Assembly (NCBI GenBank): GCA_020747065.1
Contig: JAGMVK010000009.1
Location: forward strand, 1,240,001-1,304,000
Length of the DNA: 64,000 nucleotides
Direction of reading: 5' to 3'
Source: Cadophora sp. MPI-SDFR-AT-0126
Lineage: Eukaryota > Ascomycota > Leotiomycetes > Helotiales > Ploettnerulaceae
Part shown: in pieces, positions 12,850 through 25,839 of the stretch
How the letters are laid out: every line of letters starts with the position of its first letter
Position numbering within the stretch: position 1 is the stretch's first letter
The notes under the pieces: model-generated
Told to the model about the DNA's origin: nothing
Seen by the model: only the letters and a program-made list of their open reading frames with translations
The model's database searches: none
Made by a program: the position numbers and the translations under genes

Positions 12850-15367
12850 TCAGGTAGGAAGTTCGTGGGGTAATTCTCCAGCAGGCAGCTCTACAGGAAG
12901 AGCGGGCAGGCCCAGACCAATCTCAGAGAAATCAACCTCTTGCTTTGTGAACTCCTTCCAGAAAGCAATGCAATCTATTATTAATATTAGCTTCATGCTC
13001 ATTAATTTGCATGCTGAAAACAGCAGCCACTAGGACGGAGATTACAGACCATCAGCCTCACAAAACTCCACCACAAGTCCCCTCACCAGCTTCCCCGACC
13101 CAGATCCAGACCGCTGGTCTATCCTGGCGTATGCCGGGCCAGCGCTCGATTCAAAGCTTGCAATCGTGGCGACGCTTCCCTGTGTGCTGCGTCGAGAGAG
13201 TGTTTTGGCGAGAAAGAGGGCTTTGCCATCTGAGCTCTCAAGGGTGAGGGATTTAGATTTTCGAGTCGGCTGTTTGGGAGTTTTGAAAAGTCCAGCTACG
13301 TTTGTGTCAGTCATTGTGACTATTCGGAGGAGGTTCATCCATGACATTGAAAGAATCTGTGAAAACAAATGGTAGCATACCTGGCCACTCCACAAATCCG
13401 TGCTTCTGATCTGGCGTATGTCGGAAGTAGAGGATGTATCTCGTCCGAGAAAATTCGTCGAGCAGGATTCGAATTGTTCCGAGACGGCATTGGATATCTT
13501 TATCGGTCGACTTGATGTATTGAACATCCGCGCAGTAGACCACTTTCTTATTTAGAAGAAGGCTTTGAAAATCGACATAGTCTGAACAGATTTTCGGTTA
13601 GTGTTTCATACTTATGCATACACCGATATCGGTGCTTACCTTCATTGCTGACAAATTTGTAGACAGGTGGGAATGGAAGTGTAACTGGCTTCTCGTTTTG
13701 CTTCGTTATCTTCAGAGTATGCGAACCTTGAAATTGTATCCGTAGTTTGTGTGTCTTGTCGATATGGCTGTTGTCTAGAAACGGCTTCATGGACGTTTCA
13801 ACCTGAGCCGGTGTATTGAGATCAATTGCATGCTTGAACTTGATCAGTCCGTCCAAGCTCGTAGTTGTTATTGTTTCTACATCGCCAATTTCAGATCTGG
13901 TGATTGTTTGGACAGCAGCATTGATTCGGTACTCGAGATATGATAATTGCACTGGAATCTGACGTTCCAAGCCAAAAGACTGCCGCCGAGAGATCGATGA
14001 TGTTGAATGTGTTCTGCTATGGGACAGGGGCCTCGGCTGGCCAGGTGAGGAGGAGAAGGAGCTTCGATTTCGCTCTGGGCTGCCATATGTCGTCCCAGAC
14101 CACCCATCAAATGGAGATGTCATCGGTGATAGAGAGCCCGACGATCTGGGCGACGGTATGGGAATTGGCCGTGAAGGCGTTGGGGGTTGAATGATACCAA
14201 CAGGAGGATGTAGCCTCTCTCTTTCGATCCTTTCTTCCAGTTTGTTCCATGCTTCGAGCTCCTGTTGAAGTGCTGTACGTGGCTCCGTCACCACGACAGT
14301 CATGCCGTTCTGAGTATTAGAATGATTCGAGACACCGACAGCCTCCGCAATCTGTTCTCTCATATCTTGCAACCTTCTCAACAGCAGATGCACAGAGACA
14401 TCGGAATTCTCTGAAGTTCCGAATTCTGATATGGTGTCCATGGTCTCAACTCGTTTCACCCGCATCGAAAGATTGTCAAGTCTTTGGGATATCAGACCAC
14501 GGACTTCAGTCTGCTGGAAAGGTCCTTGGTCTTGACCAGCCGGATTTGGGGACAGAATCGCTGCATACTCGTTCTCCTCCAAGCGCGGTCGATTCTGCCA
14601 GGGCAACTCGACTGCATGGGCGCGATGTTCAATTGCTCGAATAGGTTGAGGTGGGTGCAGTGCTTGTTCAAATTGCCGAAGTATTGGATAGTCAATTTCT
14701 CTCGCATGATTTCCTTGCTCGAGTGGGAATGTGATCAACTTCAAGTTCAGTGTGACTCTCGAGACTAAGTCGAGATGGGAAGAGACCAGGCGAAGATTGG
14801 TCGAAAGTAGATCCGCATGAGATAATTGGGATGCCCTACATAGTTGTCAAATGGTGTGGTAGCATCAGAATGTTGGATTTTATACTTCATGTCACGGACC
14901 ATAGCATTAGTATCTAGTCCGACATCAAGAGCGGCTATCTCCAGAAAGAACTGTAGCTTCTCACGAAGCCTAGTAACTGCCTTGCGTTCAGACGGCCACT
15001 GCACTTGTTGATACAAAGCTATGACTTGATTCTGTGTAAATGTCGCCTTTTGTATCCATGTCGAGCGACGTGGTCGGATTGCTTTGGTGTTAGGGTTGGC
15101 TCGTTGAATGATCGCCATATGTTTCTTGATGAAATCTGTACATTGGTCCCGCAGCTCCTGGTGGGAGCGATGCAGGCGATCATCCTTCGTACATGACACT
15201 CTCCGTGCTTCCCATTCAGACAAACGGCTGGTGACATGAATGAATTCGTCGAAGAATTGTGTAGCTTCAAACTTAGCGTTGAGAGGACCGTCAGAGACTG
15301 CCTGCCAGATATCCCAGACAGCCTTCAGTCCAGCAATGACATCTCCTGCGGACCACCCGAATGCCAT
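12850..15367 (-). CDS. Protein with fungal NLR-type N-terminal domain, no ATPase
   Basis: Five exons with matching phases: 15367-14886, 14757-13640, 13581-13381, 13295-13050, 12974-12850, giving 723 aa. The first intron uses a GTATAA donor, chosen because it is the only pairing that keeps the frame; the last exon would be missed by a single-ORF view, since a stop codon lies just inside intron 4. The N-terminus (MAFGWSAGDVIAGLKAVWDI) looks like the helical domain that opens many fungal STAND/NLR-like proteins, with a helical region to about residue 160. Then comes a Ser/Pro-rich and partly coiled-coil middle, and a beta-rich C-terminal half. No P-loop or repeat domain is visible. Function unknown; a role in recognition or incompatibility is inference from the N-terminal domain only. 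Confidence 0.75.
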
Positions 15368-16878
15368 AATTATCAGAACACACACTTAGTGATAAAAACA
15401 TGTAGAACTTTCGTACAGGATTCAAGGAGAACAAGTCAACGCTTAGCTTCGATACCCCAGGGATCTCCCTGAATGAACTGGCATGCCCTCGCGATTACGA
15501 CCATGCGCAGACCTTATAGAGGAACGGAGCACTGAGATATTTCTGATGCAGATCGAAAGAGGTCCAAATGCTTTTTCCGTCAGAAGCATTTAATGGGAGA
15601 TGGTGCGTGTCGCGTGTAGGATGGAATGTCAAAAAGCAGATGCTGGAATAATCATGGCGAACGAAAAGCTAGGCAACCGAAGGGGTGCAGTAGCTGGCCT
15701 GAGCTTATGAAGCCCTTGCCTTGCCTTGTCTTGCCTTGCCATGGCCTGTCAGAGGATTCTCTTCCCGCGTCCTCGGGCTGCTGGTGACTGGGATCCTTGA
15801 CGTTTCCAGGGCCACTTTATGAACGCAAGGGAACTGACTGAGCGGCTGTGCATTGGATTTGACGAACTGGATAATTCATCTCTTTTCCCCCGGATGCTCT
15901 TTGCCTTTCCAGGGTCGCTGGCTGGCCTCCACTCACCGAGCACCAAACTCAACACATGGGTCGCCTATGAGAACTGGTGGAAATAGAAGTGGAAGTAGAG
16001 GCTGAAGCATGCAGGCAGGTGGGCAGGTGAGCGCAGAGTCGTGTCATCGCATGGGTTCGTCACTATTTGGGATGGGATGTTTGGGAGTTTCGACAACAAA
16101 GTCACCACCAGTGGCCGTCAAAACAAGCGAATCGGTCGACTCCAAAGCCCCACGTGTTGGCGAACAGCCCAATGACAAACAGAGCTCGCTCCAAGGGCAG
16201 CAACGAGCGCGGCCATTACAAACAAGTACATTCAATTCCCAAGCCCAACCTTCATCCAGGAGTGGCATTTATCCCCGCGATTGTTCCACATGACAGCAGC
16301 CGCTGCAAAGTCAATTTGTTTGACTGATCCTTGCTTTGACATGACATGGAACGAGACGCACTGTACTGAATCAATGTCAAAACGAGGCTGACGGGCTCCA
16401 GACCGGTTGGCACAAATGCCTCGATCTTGGAAGCTAAGGCGCAGATAGTCTTAAGAGGGGGACCTTGTTCTTCGGACAGACGCCAAGGCAATTATATCTC
16501 TCACGGGTGAGACCGTGGTCCATCCCCGGTGTCTGGATACGAGACGGGCGGCTGTCATTTCATGACCATTGGAAGACTGCGCAGGGGGTCTGTAGACGCC
16601 ACATCGCCCAAATTCATCTTCAGCCTTGTAAGGAGCCTCAGCTAGGACTCCTGTTCATCTGAACATTTTGTCCTGCCCCTCAAGCTACTCACATCATCTC
16701 ATATTAACTCCTGCTGCCAGCATGAGGACTGCATTGGCAAGTCAAGACATCGAACCGACGTCAATCGAACAAAGATAAAGAAAAAAAACCCATTGCAGGC
16801 TTCAATTGTACCAAACTCTCTGAGTTTGTACCGGATTTTGTCTTGTGGGTCACTCGAGGGAACTTGCCCCTTTCAAAC
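15368..16878. other. Divergent intergenic region, no gene seen
   Basis: Lies between the minus-strand gene starting at 15367 and the plus-strand transporter starting at 16879, so it should hold both promoters. CTTGCCTTG-type short repeats occur near 15715-15745. The small ORFs show no splice-consistent model. Confidence 0.5.
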
Positions 16879-19640
16879 ATGGTATTGTGGGGATTCAGAT
16901 GGCTCAAGCTCTTTCTCAACCCATACGCCAACGATGACTTTGAACACATCAGTGTATGTGCAACTTTCCCTTCGTCGGTCTGCAAGATACTGAAAAATGT
17001 AGGAATCTGATCGACGATCATATATCTTAGGTCGACTCGAGGGCGCAGAGTTCTCTGAATGGTCATGGGTTGTAATCGTTGCTGGTGTTGGTTTCTTCAC
17101 CGATGCTTATTCGATCTTTGCGATCAACATGGTGATGCCTATGATTGATATCATTTATTACGGCGGGCAAATGCCTCATAATTACGGAATAGCTGTGGGC
17201 GTGGTTACGCTTGGAGGCTCGATCATCGGCCAAATTGGCGTAAGTTATTTCCCTATCTATCTTTGACTACTATATGGGGTGATGGATTCAATACATGTCT
17301 CATGATCGGTGCCTTCGGGACCAAGATCTGATCCTGGGTATCTGGGGCTTGCAAAGCTAACTATGTTGAAGTTCGGATTGGCGGCAGACATATGGGGAAG
17401 ACGGAAGATGTATGGACTGGAATTGATAATCACAATCGGTGCGACTCTTGGTGTCGTTATGGCATCAAATGGAGCCAATGGGTCCATGTCCGTCATTGTC
17501 TGGCTTCTTGTTTGGAGATTTGTTCTTGGTATCGGAATTGGTGCCGAGTGAGTGCTTGCATTATATCCTGCTATTACAACCAAGACTGACCATCGTCAGC
17601 TATCCCTTGAGCGCCGTAATATGTTCCGAGTAAGCCATGTCCTCTGACCGTTTTGCTATATTTAAGCTAAATTATTTTCAGGTTCGCTCCAACCCATTTG
17701 CGGGGTAAAATGTTGACCCTCGTGTTTGCTTGCCAGCCCCTCGGTCAGCTTGCTGCTAGTCTAGTATCCCTGATTGCCATCGTCAGACAACGGAATGGTA
17801 TTCCTTCGGACTCAACTGCGTACACGGCACATACTCCACAGGAATGCAATGCACAATGCATACAGACTTTGGACTCAGTCTGGCGCTGGATCATTGGGGT
17901 GGGAGTCATTCCCGCGGTCATCGCTCTATGGTTCCGTCTCACAATCATAGAATCACCACGGTACACCGCAGACGTCGGTCAAGACAGTAAAAAGGCGGCT
18001 TCGGAATTGCATTGGTATCTTCTCATGAAAGCGGAGCCAGATGGAGCTACTCCAACCTCAATTGACATAAATCCAACCACGGTCCGACGCCGAGTTTCGT
18101 CTGGCGCAGTGTCCGGAGCGATAAGTAATGAATCCGGTGAAGCAAGTCGTTCGCCATCTCCTCACAGCATCACCAGGGCTGAATTGCCAGGAGAAGATGC
18201 TGTCGCTAAGAATGATCAGCACGATACAATTCGCGTGTTCTCACTACCCACTTCATCAGGGGCGAGCGAACAGGGACAGTTCATCAACAACATCTCGTCA
18301 ACGCAGCAAGGCAATGGCACTGGGCTATATCCATTTGAAGGGCAGGATCCTTTCCGCCAACAAGTGGAGCAGACCGACCAAACCGTGGCTCCGCCACCAC
18401 CGAGCTGGAAAGATTTCAAGAAATACTTCTGGCATGATGGAAACTTTCGAACTCTCATGGCTACATCCTTCTGTTGGTTTTGTCTCGATCTTCCTTTCTA
18501 CGGCCTCGGCATGAATTCTCCAAATATCATATCGGTGATCTGGTATGGAAAATCTGATCCGCCAAGCCAGATATACACACTTCTGATTCACGACATCTGG
18601 CAAAGTTTGGTCGTTGTATCACTCGGAGCCATTGTGGGCTGCGCTATTACCTTCGTGGCCATTGACAAACTAGGAAGACGGAACATTCAGATCATTGGGT
18701 TCTTTTGGCTTTTCATCCTGTTCATCATCATTGGAGGATCATTTTACCACTTGTACGAGATTGGTGGATCAGCTGCTATCATTGTGCTGTACATCTTATG
18801 CCAGATCTTCTTCAACTTTGGTAAGCGAATCTCTGCTCTATCTTTAAAGTGTTTGCATCCATATCACAGTGATGCTTACTGACTTCTGCAGGTCCAAACA
18901 CCACCACATACATCGTTCGTCACATTCTCTTCCTTGTCACGTGAGCACCAACTGACAAAAAAATGTAGATGCCCGCTGAGCTCTTCCCAACTCGATATCG
19001 CGGTCTCTGTCACGGTGTATCAGCTGCGTTTGGAAAATTAGGCTCTGTCGTTGCGCAACTATTCCTAGCATATATCAATTACGGCCACGGTGTAAACTAC
19101 ACCCGAATCGAGAAATGGCTTCCTTACTCCTTGCTCATGTGGGTCTTCCCTTCTTCACAAAACCAACTCGTATTATCTATACTGACTGGTAGCCATTTCA
19201 GTTTCTCAATCTTTATGCTCCTCGGCCTCATCACCACCATCCGCTGGTTACCCGGCCAAGAACACGGCCCCGACGGAACAGTCAAAACTCTCGAGCAATG
19301 GGAAGTTGGGCGCCCGACTCCAAACGGCTTTCCGAATACCCGGTTAGCTCAAATAGTCGAAGTGCTGTGGAATTGGCTCGCTAGGTTATCTATGGGGTTG
19401 TATTTGGTCGTTGATGGGTTGGCGGGAGGGGACGCGAGAGAAAGGAGGGAGGTGGCGAGGCTGGAACGAGAGAGCGAAGAGGAGGCGGAAAGGATGAGGG
19501 AGTTAGAGGAGTTGGAGAGGGCGAGAAGTGGTGTGGATGCTCAAGGTGGAGGAGAGAGGATGATGGCATTCGGGACTGGGGAGGTGCGAGAGGAGAGGGG
19601 TCCTAGCCCTTTTGTGAATGGGAGCGCGCATAGGTCTTGA
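16879..19640 (+). CDS. MFS transporter, inorganic phosphate permease type
   Basis: Predicted plasma-membrane proton symporter of the major facilitator superfamily, closest in pattern to the Pho84 phosphate:H+ family. Eight exons with consistent phase: 16879-16951, 17031-17239, 17372-17547, 17600-17629, 17682-18820, 18892-18914, 18969-19138, 19202-19640 (752 aa). Visible family marks are the N-terminal helix with GFFTDAYSIFAINM, LAADIWGRRKMYG between helices 2 and 3, IESPRYT after helix 6, GPNTTTYI and PAELFPTRYRG near helix 11. The loop after helix 6 is long and Ser-rich, and the C-terminal tail is highly charged (Glu/Arg). Two exons are very small (30 and 23 nt). The intron after TTTYI has an unusual GTTCGT donor, but it is needed to restore the conserved PAELFPT segment. 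The substrate is inferred from family resemblance, not proven. Confidence 0.88.
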
Positions 19641-20406
19641 TGCTAACGTCTACAATTCCTTACGCCCGGCAACCTCAAGTCTAATTTGAACCCCCGTCAT
19701 TAGATAAGAGGTCAGAACAGAAAAAATCTTGTTTTCGGGAATTATAGGACCTCGAGAAACTATTGTTGTCTTTCACAGACCGGTCTTCTCACACAGAGAT
19801 CCCTCCGATGGCGCTGGGAGACCGCCATATCCACCATCTTCTTCGGAACACACATCCACACACTTCCTCATTCCACGATCCCGATGATTTTCATCTGTAT
19901 GAAGCCCGAGGTATGGTCATCACCACGGCACCTGCTCGCCTAGAGAAGTGTCATCACTTGATATTCGCCTCTCTTCTTAAGAAATTGATCAGTACACTCT
20001 AGGCTTCATTTCGAATCTTGAAATGTGTACTAATTTTCTAGGCAGCTCTGGACTTACTCGGCTTCCAATGCTCGGAGCTGGATTTTGTTTTGTTGGGAGA
20101 TTGTTGTTTAAGCGAGCCGACGCAACCGAAAGGAGGTAGCGAGGCAATCACGTGAGAACAAAATTTCCCTTCTTACTTTTAAACCACGAGTCCTATTCGA
20201 TTCGGGAAAATCGATATTCTTCACTATTATAAGGACTTGTTCCCTTATATAGCCGCTGTAATTCACTCGGCTGATTGGATCCTTGTGGCATGAATGACCA
20301 TAGGAAGCAGGAATCTTGACTTCGAGATATGCTTTGACTGTACTTGAGAATCAGACTTTAAGCCTATGTATGTTGAAATTTGACGTCGTCGGCAACTGCT
20401 TTCTTG
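19641..20406. other. Convergent intergenic region, no gene seen
   Basis: Lies between the 3' ends of the transporter (+) and the STAND gene (-). One 79-codon ORF at 19763-20002 has no recognisable content. Probably the two 3' untranslated regions. Confidence 0.55.
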
Positions 20407-23400
20407 TTATTTTACCCCAATCTCCTCCTTCCAAAGAAACGGCTTGTTTTCCAAATCGATCCCAAAGTTTGTTTCGAGTTTGACCTTATCCGACAAACCA
20501 ACTACCGGAAACAGTCTACCAACAACATTATCAAATCCATGCGCTACACCATACAAATTAGCCATATCCAGGAAACAAGGGCTGATCACATACAAAGCAA
20601 GGTCCCATTTCTCGTATACCAGATCTTACCAGTGCCGAAATCAACACCACAGCCGATGACATCCCCTGGACCATACGGTTCGCCAACGTGAAGTGAATTG
20701 TGGCTCAGATAGCAATAGAATCTACCATCATCGCCGTGATAGGCCCATGACTTTGAAGCAGCGGCTCCACTTTTCGGCCAGCCTGGGAACTCGAGTAGTT
20801 GTTTGTCGGAGATGGTACAGAACCCTATAGCCACCTCGCTACTTTATGTCAGCGGTTTCATTTGCTGCTTCGTACACCAGGCGCAACTTACGGATTAGTA
20901 AGGCCACCATCCAACTCTGGAAACGATATTTCGTAGTAGAACTTTGTCAGTCCAGACGAAATGGGTCGGTTCGCGGGCAAGCTGATTCGGTCTGTGTATT
21001 GCGACAGTCAGCTTGAGATCTTGTAATTTTAGTTGCTGGTCAGCTTACAATCACCCGCATGCTCGATTCCACATCCATCCTCAGTGACTGTCATCTGGAC
21101 ACCTTCCAACTCCCAGCGCGTCGGCTTAGTCTGTATGCCTAAGAACTCCTCCGCCTCTGCATGTCCGAATCGCCTCGCGAGGAGCAAAGGTGTCCATCCA
21201 TACTTGTCGGTCTGATCTAGGTCCGCTTTGGCTTTATGTAATTGCTCGAGGATTCTCCTGCTGCCATTGATAGCGGCGGTAGCAATAAGGAGAGAGTCTC
21301 GAGCAGCTGCTAGTGGATCAGCGTCAATGAGCAGGGCAATCGTGTCTTCAAACTTCTTTACTCCTCGAATGGCCCATTCCTGGTGGCAGAGCTGAAGGGG
21401 GGTTTTGCCTTCGTGTACCTTGGTCTCAGAGTTCAAGGGGCCATCTTTCAGCGTTGTGTCGGCTCCTTTTTCGAGAAGTTGCGCAACGACTGCTGCATGG
21501 CCATGGATGGAGGCGCAATGCAGGGCACTTCGACCTTGAATAAGATCTACGGTATTTATTGCTTCAGGGGAGTCGATTATCCTCAGCAGGATCTTGACTG
21601 CCTCAGAAAATCCCCTCCAAGCGGCCCGTCGGAGTGGTGTTCTATGTCCCCTTGTCTTCATGTTGATCTCTTGGATGCTTTTACCTTGCTCGATCATCTT
21701 CTCTAAGATGTAAAGGACAACTTCCTCGGATTTTCTGAAGAAGTAGTCAGCGATAACTTCATTGAGACACTTTTCCAGGGTATATGGAATCTTGTATCAG
21801 GGCCAATAAGAAGTGGATACTCTCAAAAGGAGAATGACACACCCAAGAGTTGCGAAGAAAAGAGGGGTTGCGTCATATTTATCGACCCTCGCGATGTCCG
21901 CGCCATGCTCAAGCAGGAATTTGACAGCTTCAAGCTGGCTACCGAACGCGGCATTGTGCAGAGCCGTGCGGCCTCTCTTGTCGTCGTCGTCAATGTCGTT
22001 TACCTTCCCGATGATTATTTTCATAGCTTCGACCTCACCCTCCCAAGCGCATTCGAATAATGGTCCTATGGCACGTTAGCGTTGCACTATTGCTCCACAA
22101 TCCATAACTAACGCTGCGACGTATTGTCGTCGATGTTGACATCTGCACCACGCTCCACGAACTTCTCCAGCAACTTCAGTGGGATATCTTTCCTCTTCAT
22201 CAACTCATGCAATGCTGTTTCTCCAGAAGAGTCCGTGGCATTGATATCCACATGTGTCCCGTCTGCTTCTTTGTGATCCAGGAGCAGTTCCAAGACCTCG
22301 ACGTTAGTTCCTGCGTAACCGAAGCAATGTAGCGCATTGTAACCCTGACTTTGAGTCTTTGAACAGGAAGCGCCATATTCAAAGAAGAGTTTGACATCGT
22401 CGACCGTGGGCTGGCAATACATTAAATACTGGAACGCCGTGGCGCCAGACTTAGGATCTGGCTGAAAATTGGGCTGTGCCCCATTTTCAAGAAGTAGCCT
22501 GTTTGAAACTTTAGTGAGAGATAGATATTCTGGAGAGCCAGATAAACCGGCCAAGTAGATTTTCGACACCACATAGGATATTTGAGGGAAGTAGGAAATG
22601 CTAACCTGAACATTCCAGGGTACTTCTCATGTGCAGCGCAGTGCAGTGGTGTCAACTTGTAGCCTGTTTCAGTCACACTCATGACATCCGCCTCGTTCTC
22701 AAGAAGCTGAGATGTCAGAGACAATAACCCAAAGTGTGCTGCTACGTGCAATGACGTATATGATTCTTGCCACGGTGGAAGACATGCTCTTCTCCAGGCA
22801 TTGAAGATTTTCTCATTGCTTGAGAACTTTTCCAGCTCTTCCAGGAGGATCCCCCATTCCTTGCTGCCCTCTCGCTCCGACTTACTGGGCCACAAACCCT
22901 CTGCTTTCCTGACGTGGAAAAACCATTGCCGCAACTCGTAGCGTGTATCAGCGACAGCGTCAAGCATTGGAGAAATACTCGATTCTTCTGTCTCGTCGTC
23001 TTCGAATCTGACGTCGGTGTCATCAGAAGTTTCTGATTCTTCATCTGACTTGTCGGTTTTTGTATCCTCAGCAACAACATCGGAAGCTTCCGCGGCGTTA
23101 TGCTCCTCAAGCTTTGCTTCAGTCAGTGGGTTTGGATTACTCGAGGTAACGGTATTGGAGGCCTCTGTCTCCTGCTCATCTCCAGCTTCAGTCTTGGACT
23201 CGTTGTCGTCAGATAGAGAAGCATCGTCATCCTTTCCACCTTCCGCTTGTTCACCGAGAAATCGTTTTTGAAAGGCGGGGGAATTCAATGTTTTGACCAT
23301 ACCAAATTTAGCGATTGGAGACTTCTGGATTCGCAAGACTTACCCAAAGTGATAGCCATTGAAAGATGCCCATGTTTCTCGTCGATCTCCAACTCCTGAG

Positions 23401-25839
23401 CCGAACCGATCTTGTTCTTGCATTTTTCGCAAATGTGAACTTCTTCCGACTTTTCTGCAACATTCTTCTCATCTGAGTGAAGGAAGAAACGCCTAACGGC
23501 AGCTGGATCCTTGAGCTTCACCAAGCTCTGGGTTTCTGTCCTCTGGCAGTCCAAGAAAGGGCCGCCGGCCGCACGAATCTGCTCTCTGTAAAGTGAGGAT
23601 TCCTCGTTCGATATCGGACCAGCAATTTCGGAAGAATCGGTGAGATAAGTACCAAGATGAGCATCCATAACTTCGGTGACAGTCACCGGACCGTTAGCAA
23701 GAAGTGCCCATGCAACAGAGGTCTTGAGAAGAGCTCGATAGTTGGGTGCCATTTGTCCGATAACCTGGGAGTAGGTTTCTTCTAGACCTCCAGGAAGCTG
23801 CTTCAAACGATTGCCGAGGGGCCGCTGCCAAGGCTCTTCAAGAAAAGGCAATGCAACTTTGACGGCATATTTGAAGTCGGAGCCCGCCTTTTCAACGATT
23901 GCTTGACGAGCTTCTTCCTTTTCGGCATCGGACCAGCCTGGCATAGTTCGAAGCTTTGATCTAGTGGCATATTCAATGTCCTTATTGTCCCAGATTTAGC
24001 AATGCCAAACAACAAGAAGGCGCTGTTTAGAAATCATAGTTTGGACAACACTTACTTCACGGTTGTGCTCGCCCAAAATCAAGTTCGGAGTATTGTTCTT
24101 CTCCAGCGTGTTGTAAAATTTACATCCCGAGAAGGCGGATACGATAATACGAGCGTGTATTCCCGTTCTCTTAAGTAAGTCTTGGAGCGAATTCGCAAAA
24201 CCTTCTTCTTCTTCGTCTGAAATCACCTCCACTGCATCGATGACGATGATCAATTTCTTTCTGAGCGCTTGGGCAAGCTCTTCAAGTGCTTCGTCAAAGT
24301 CTGGAAGCTCTTCTGCGACTTTGTACTGCGTAAGAGCAGCGCTTGCTTTCTTGCGCTTCGAGTTATGGAAGACCTCATTGCACTTCTCGAGGAGAGTAGT
24401 GTCAATTTCGCCCATACAAGCCTGTTCGTATAAGTTACACACTATTGTGTTGTTGACTCGAGAACTACTGAGTGACGAATCATTTCTAGCGTCCACTCCG
24501 GTGCTGTTTTGCAGAGATTCGCAAGACACGTATTGCAGAGTCCAATCTGGTTCTTCACTCAATTCATTTTCAATATGATTCGCGATTGCTGCCATAAGCA
24601 CCGATCTTCCGACGCCTAGAAATGTTATCTGTAAGGTCTGTTTCAAAATTGGGCCAAGGGGATTCACCATGCTCTCCGCTGATACATAGAATGCCGCTCC
24701 TCTCCGAGGTTCGCCAAGACTCGTACTTTGGATCTTTGAAAATCCATTCGCACGTTCCATGGTGCTTGATCTTCCTGTAAGCATTGTACGTCGCACTGGG
24801 ATCGGGGAGTGGATTGAGTTTCTTCTTATTCCTCTCGAATAGCTCCTTTGCCACGTCGTCCCGGCTCTTTGGTTTTGTCTGTCTGGCAATCTCTTCAACT
24901 GATTGTTGAATTGCTTGCTGGATCTTCTCGGCAGCTTCTTGGCCTTCAATAACTAGATTGATGGTCTCCTGAACCTCTACATTCCGATGTGAGATGTTTC
25001 TCCTAGGACATGAGAGGGATACGTACCATCAAATTTGACGAAGGTTTTCTGCTGGAAGGCAGCTTGGGCCGATTCTAGTATCTTGATCTTCAAGGTCTTG
25101 ATCGAGCCCATCTTCCCCTCGAATTCCCCAGAGCTAGTTCCCAGAGCGTCCTTGAAAGCATGTCCAATTTTGGCTACTTGTATCAGCAATGCCCCGCACG
25201 GATGGAGAAGTTTGAAATGCACTAACCCAGCTTCCCAGCAGACAAATGCTGCTTGACTGAGAAGGAAAAGTCGAGAATAGCGGCGTAGACATGGCGAATC
25301 TGCTTGAAGAGTTCGGCTACCATGTCACTTGCTTTCCAGCTGGAGTTTGATCGCTCATCGTAAAGTTTGCTGGGTAAGATTAGCATGGCAAATATCTTCC
25401 AGACAGCCCATCGCGGGCTATGAAGTTTTATTTACTCGTAAGATCGGATGATAACGAGCATCTCCGTAATGTCGCTCAGAGCACCCCCAAAGAATCCGTA
25501 CAATTTGTAATTGTTTTGAACTGCTCCTAGCACTTGCTTGATTGCCCACCATGCTAATCCAACAGTTTCGGGGGCGCCTTTCATGGCATAATCAGTAATC
25601 TGAACGAATCGTCCAATATTGTCCATGATGGCTGCGATCCATTTCCCTGGAATTGTCTTCCCAGCAACCTCAACAGCGCCATATTTCTTGCCGCTGTCAT
25701 GCTGTAGAGCTAGTGCCGACTTCTTTGTTTCCTCAGGTGTTGATTTATCCGCGAGGAAAGACTGGATGACTGCTTCTGGGATCCCGCGGGAACGTAAATC
25801 AGACAGAAAGCTGTTGAGACCTTCGTCCCAGAGAGACAT
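20407..25839 (-). CDS. STAND/NLR-like protein: Goodbye-P-loop-ankyrin-SPRY
   Basis: Predicted cytoplasmic receptor-like ATPase of the fungal STAND class. Thirteen exons, all phase-consistent: 25839-25436, 25369-25227, 25173-25027, 24976-24668, 24615-24056, 23980-23344, 23245-22606, 22498-22113, 22065-21839, 21790-21049, 20991-20892, 20838-20594, 20543-20407 (1558 aa). Residues 1 to about 185 resemble the fungal Goodbye-type N-terminal domain. A Walker A-like GEHGVGRS lies near 331-338, with Arg where Lys is normal and formed across an intron; a Walker B-like LIIVIDAVEV lies near 460. A very acidic linker (about 740-830) leads to ankyrin repeats (about 895-1370). A C-terminal SPRY domain (about 1390-1550) has DVIGCGVDFGTGKIWYTRNG. 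Two junctions are less certain: intron 6 acceptor and intron 9 donor. The role in non-self recognition is inferred from architecture. Confidence 0.85.
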
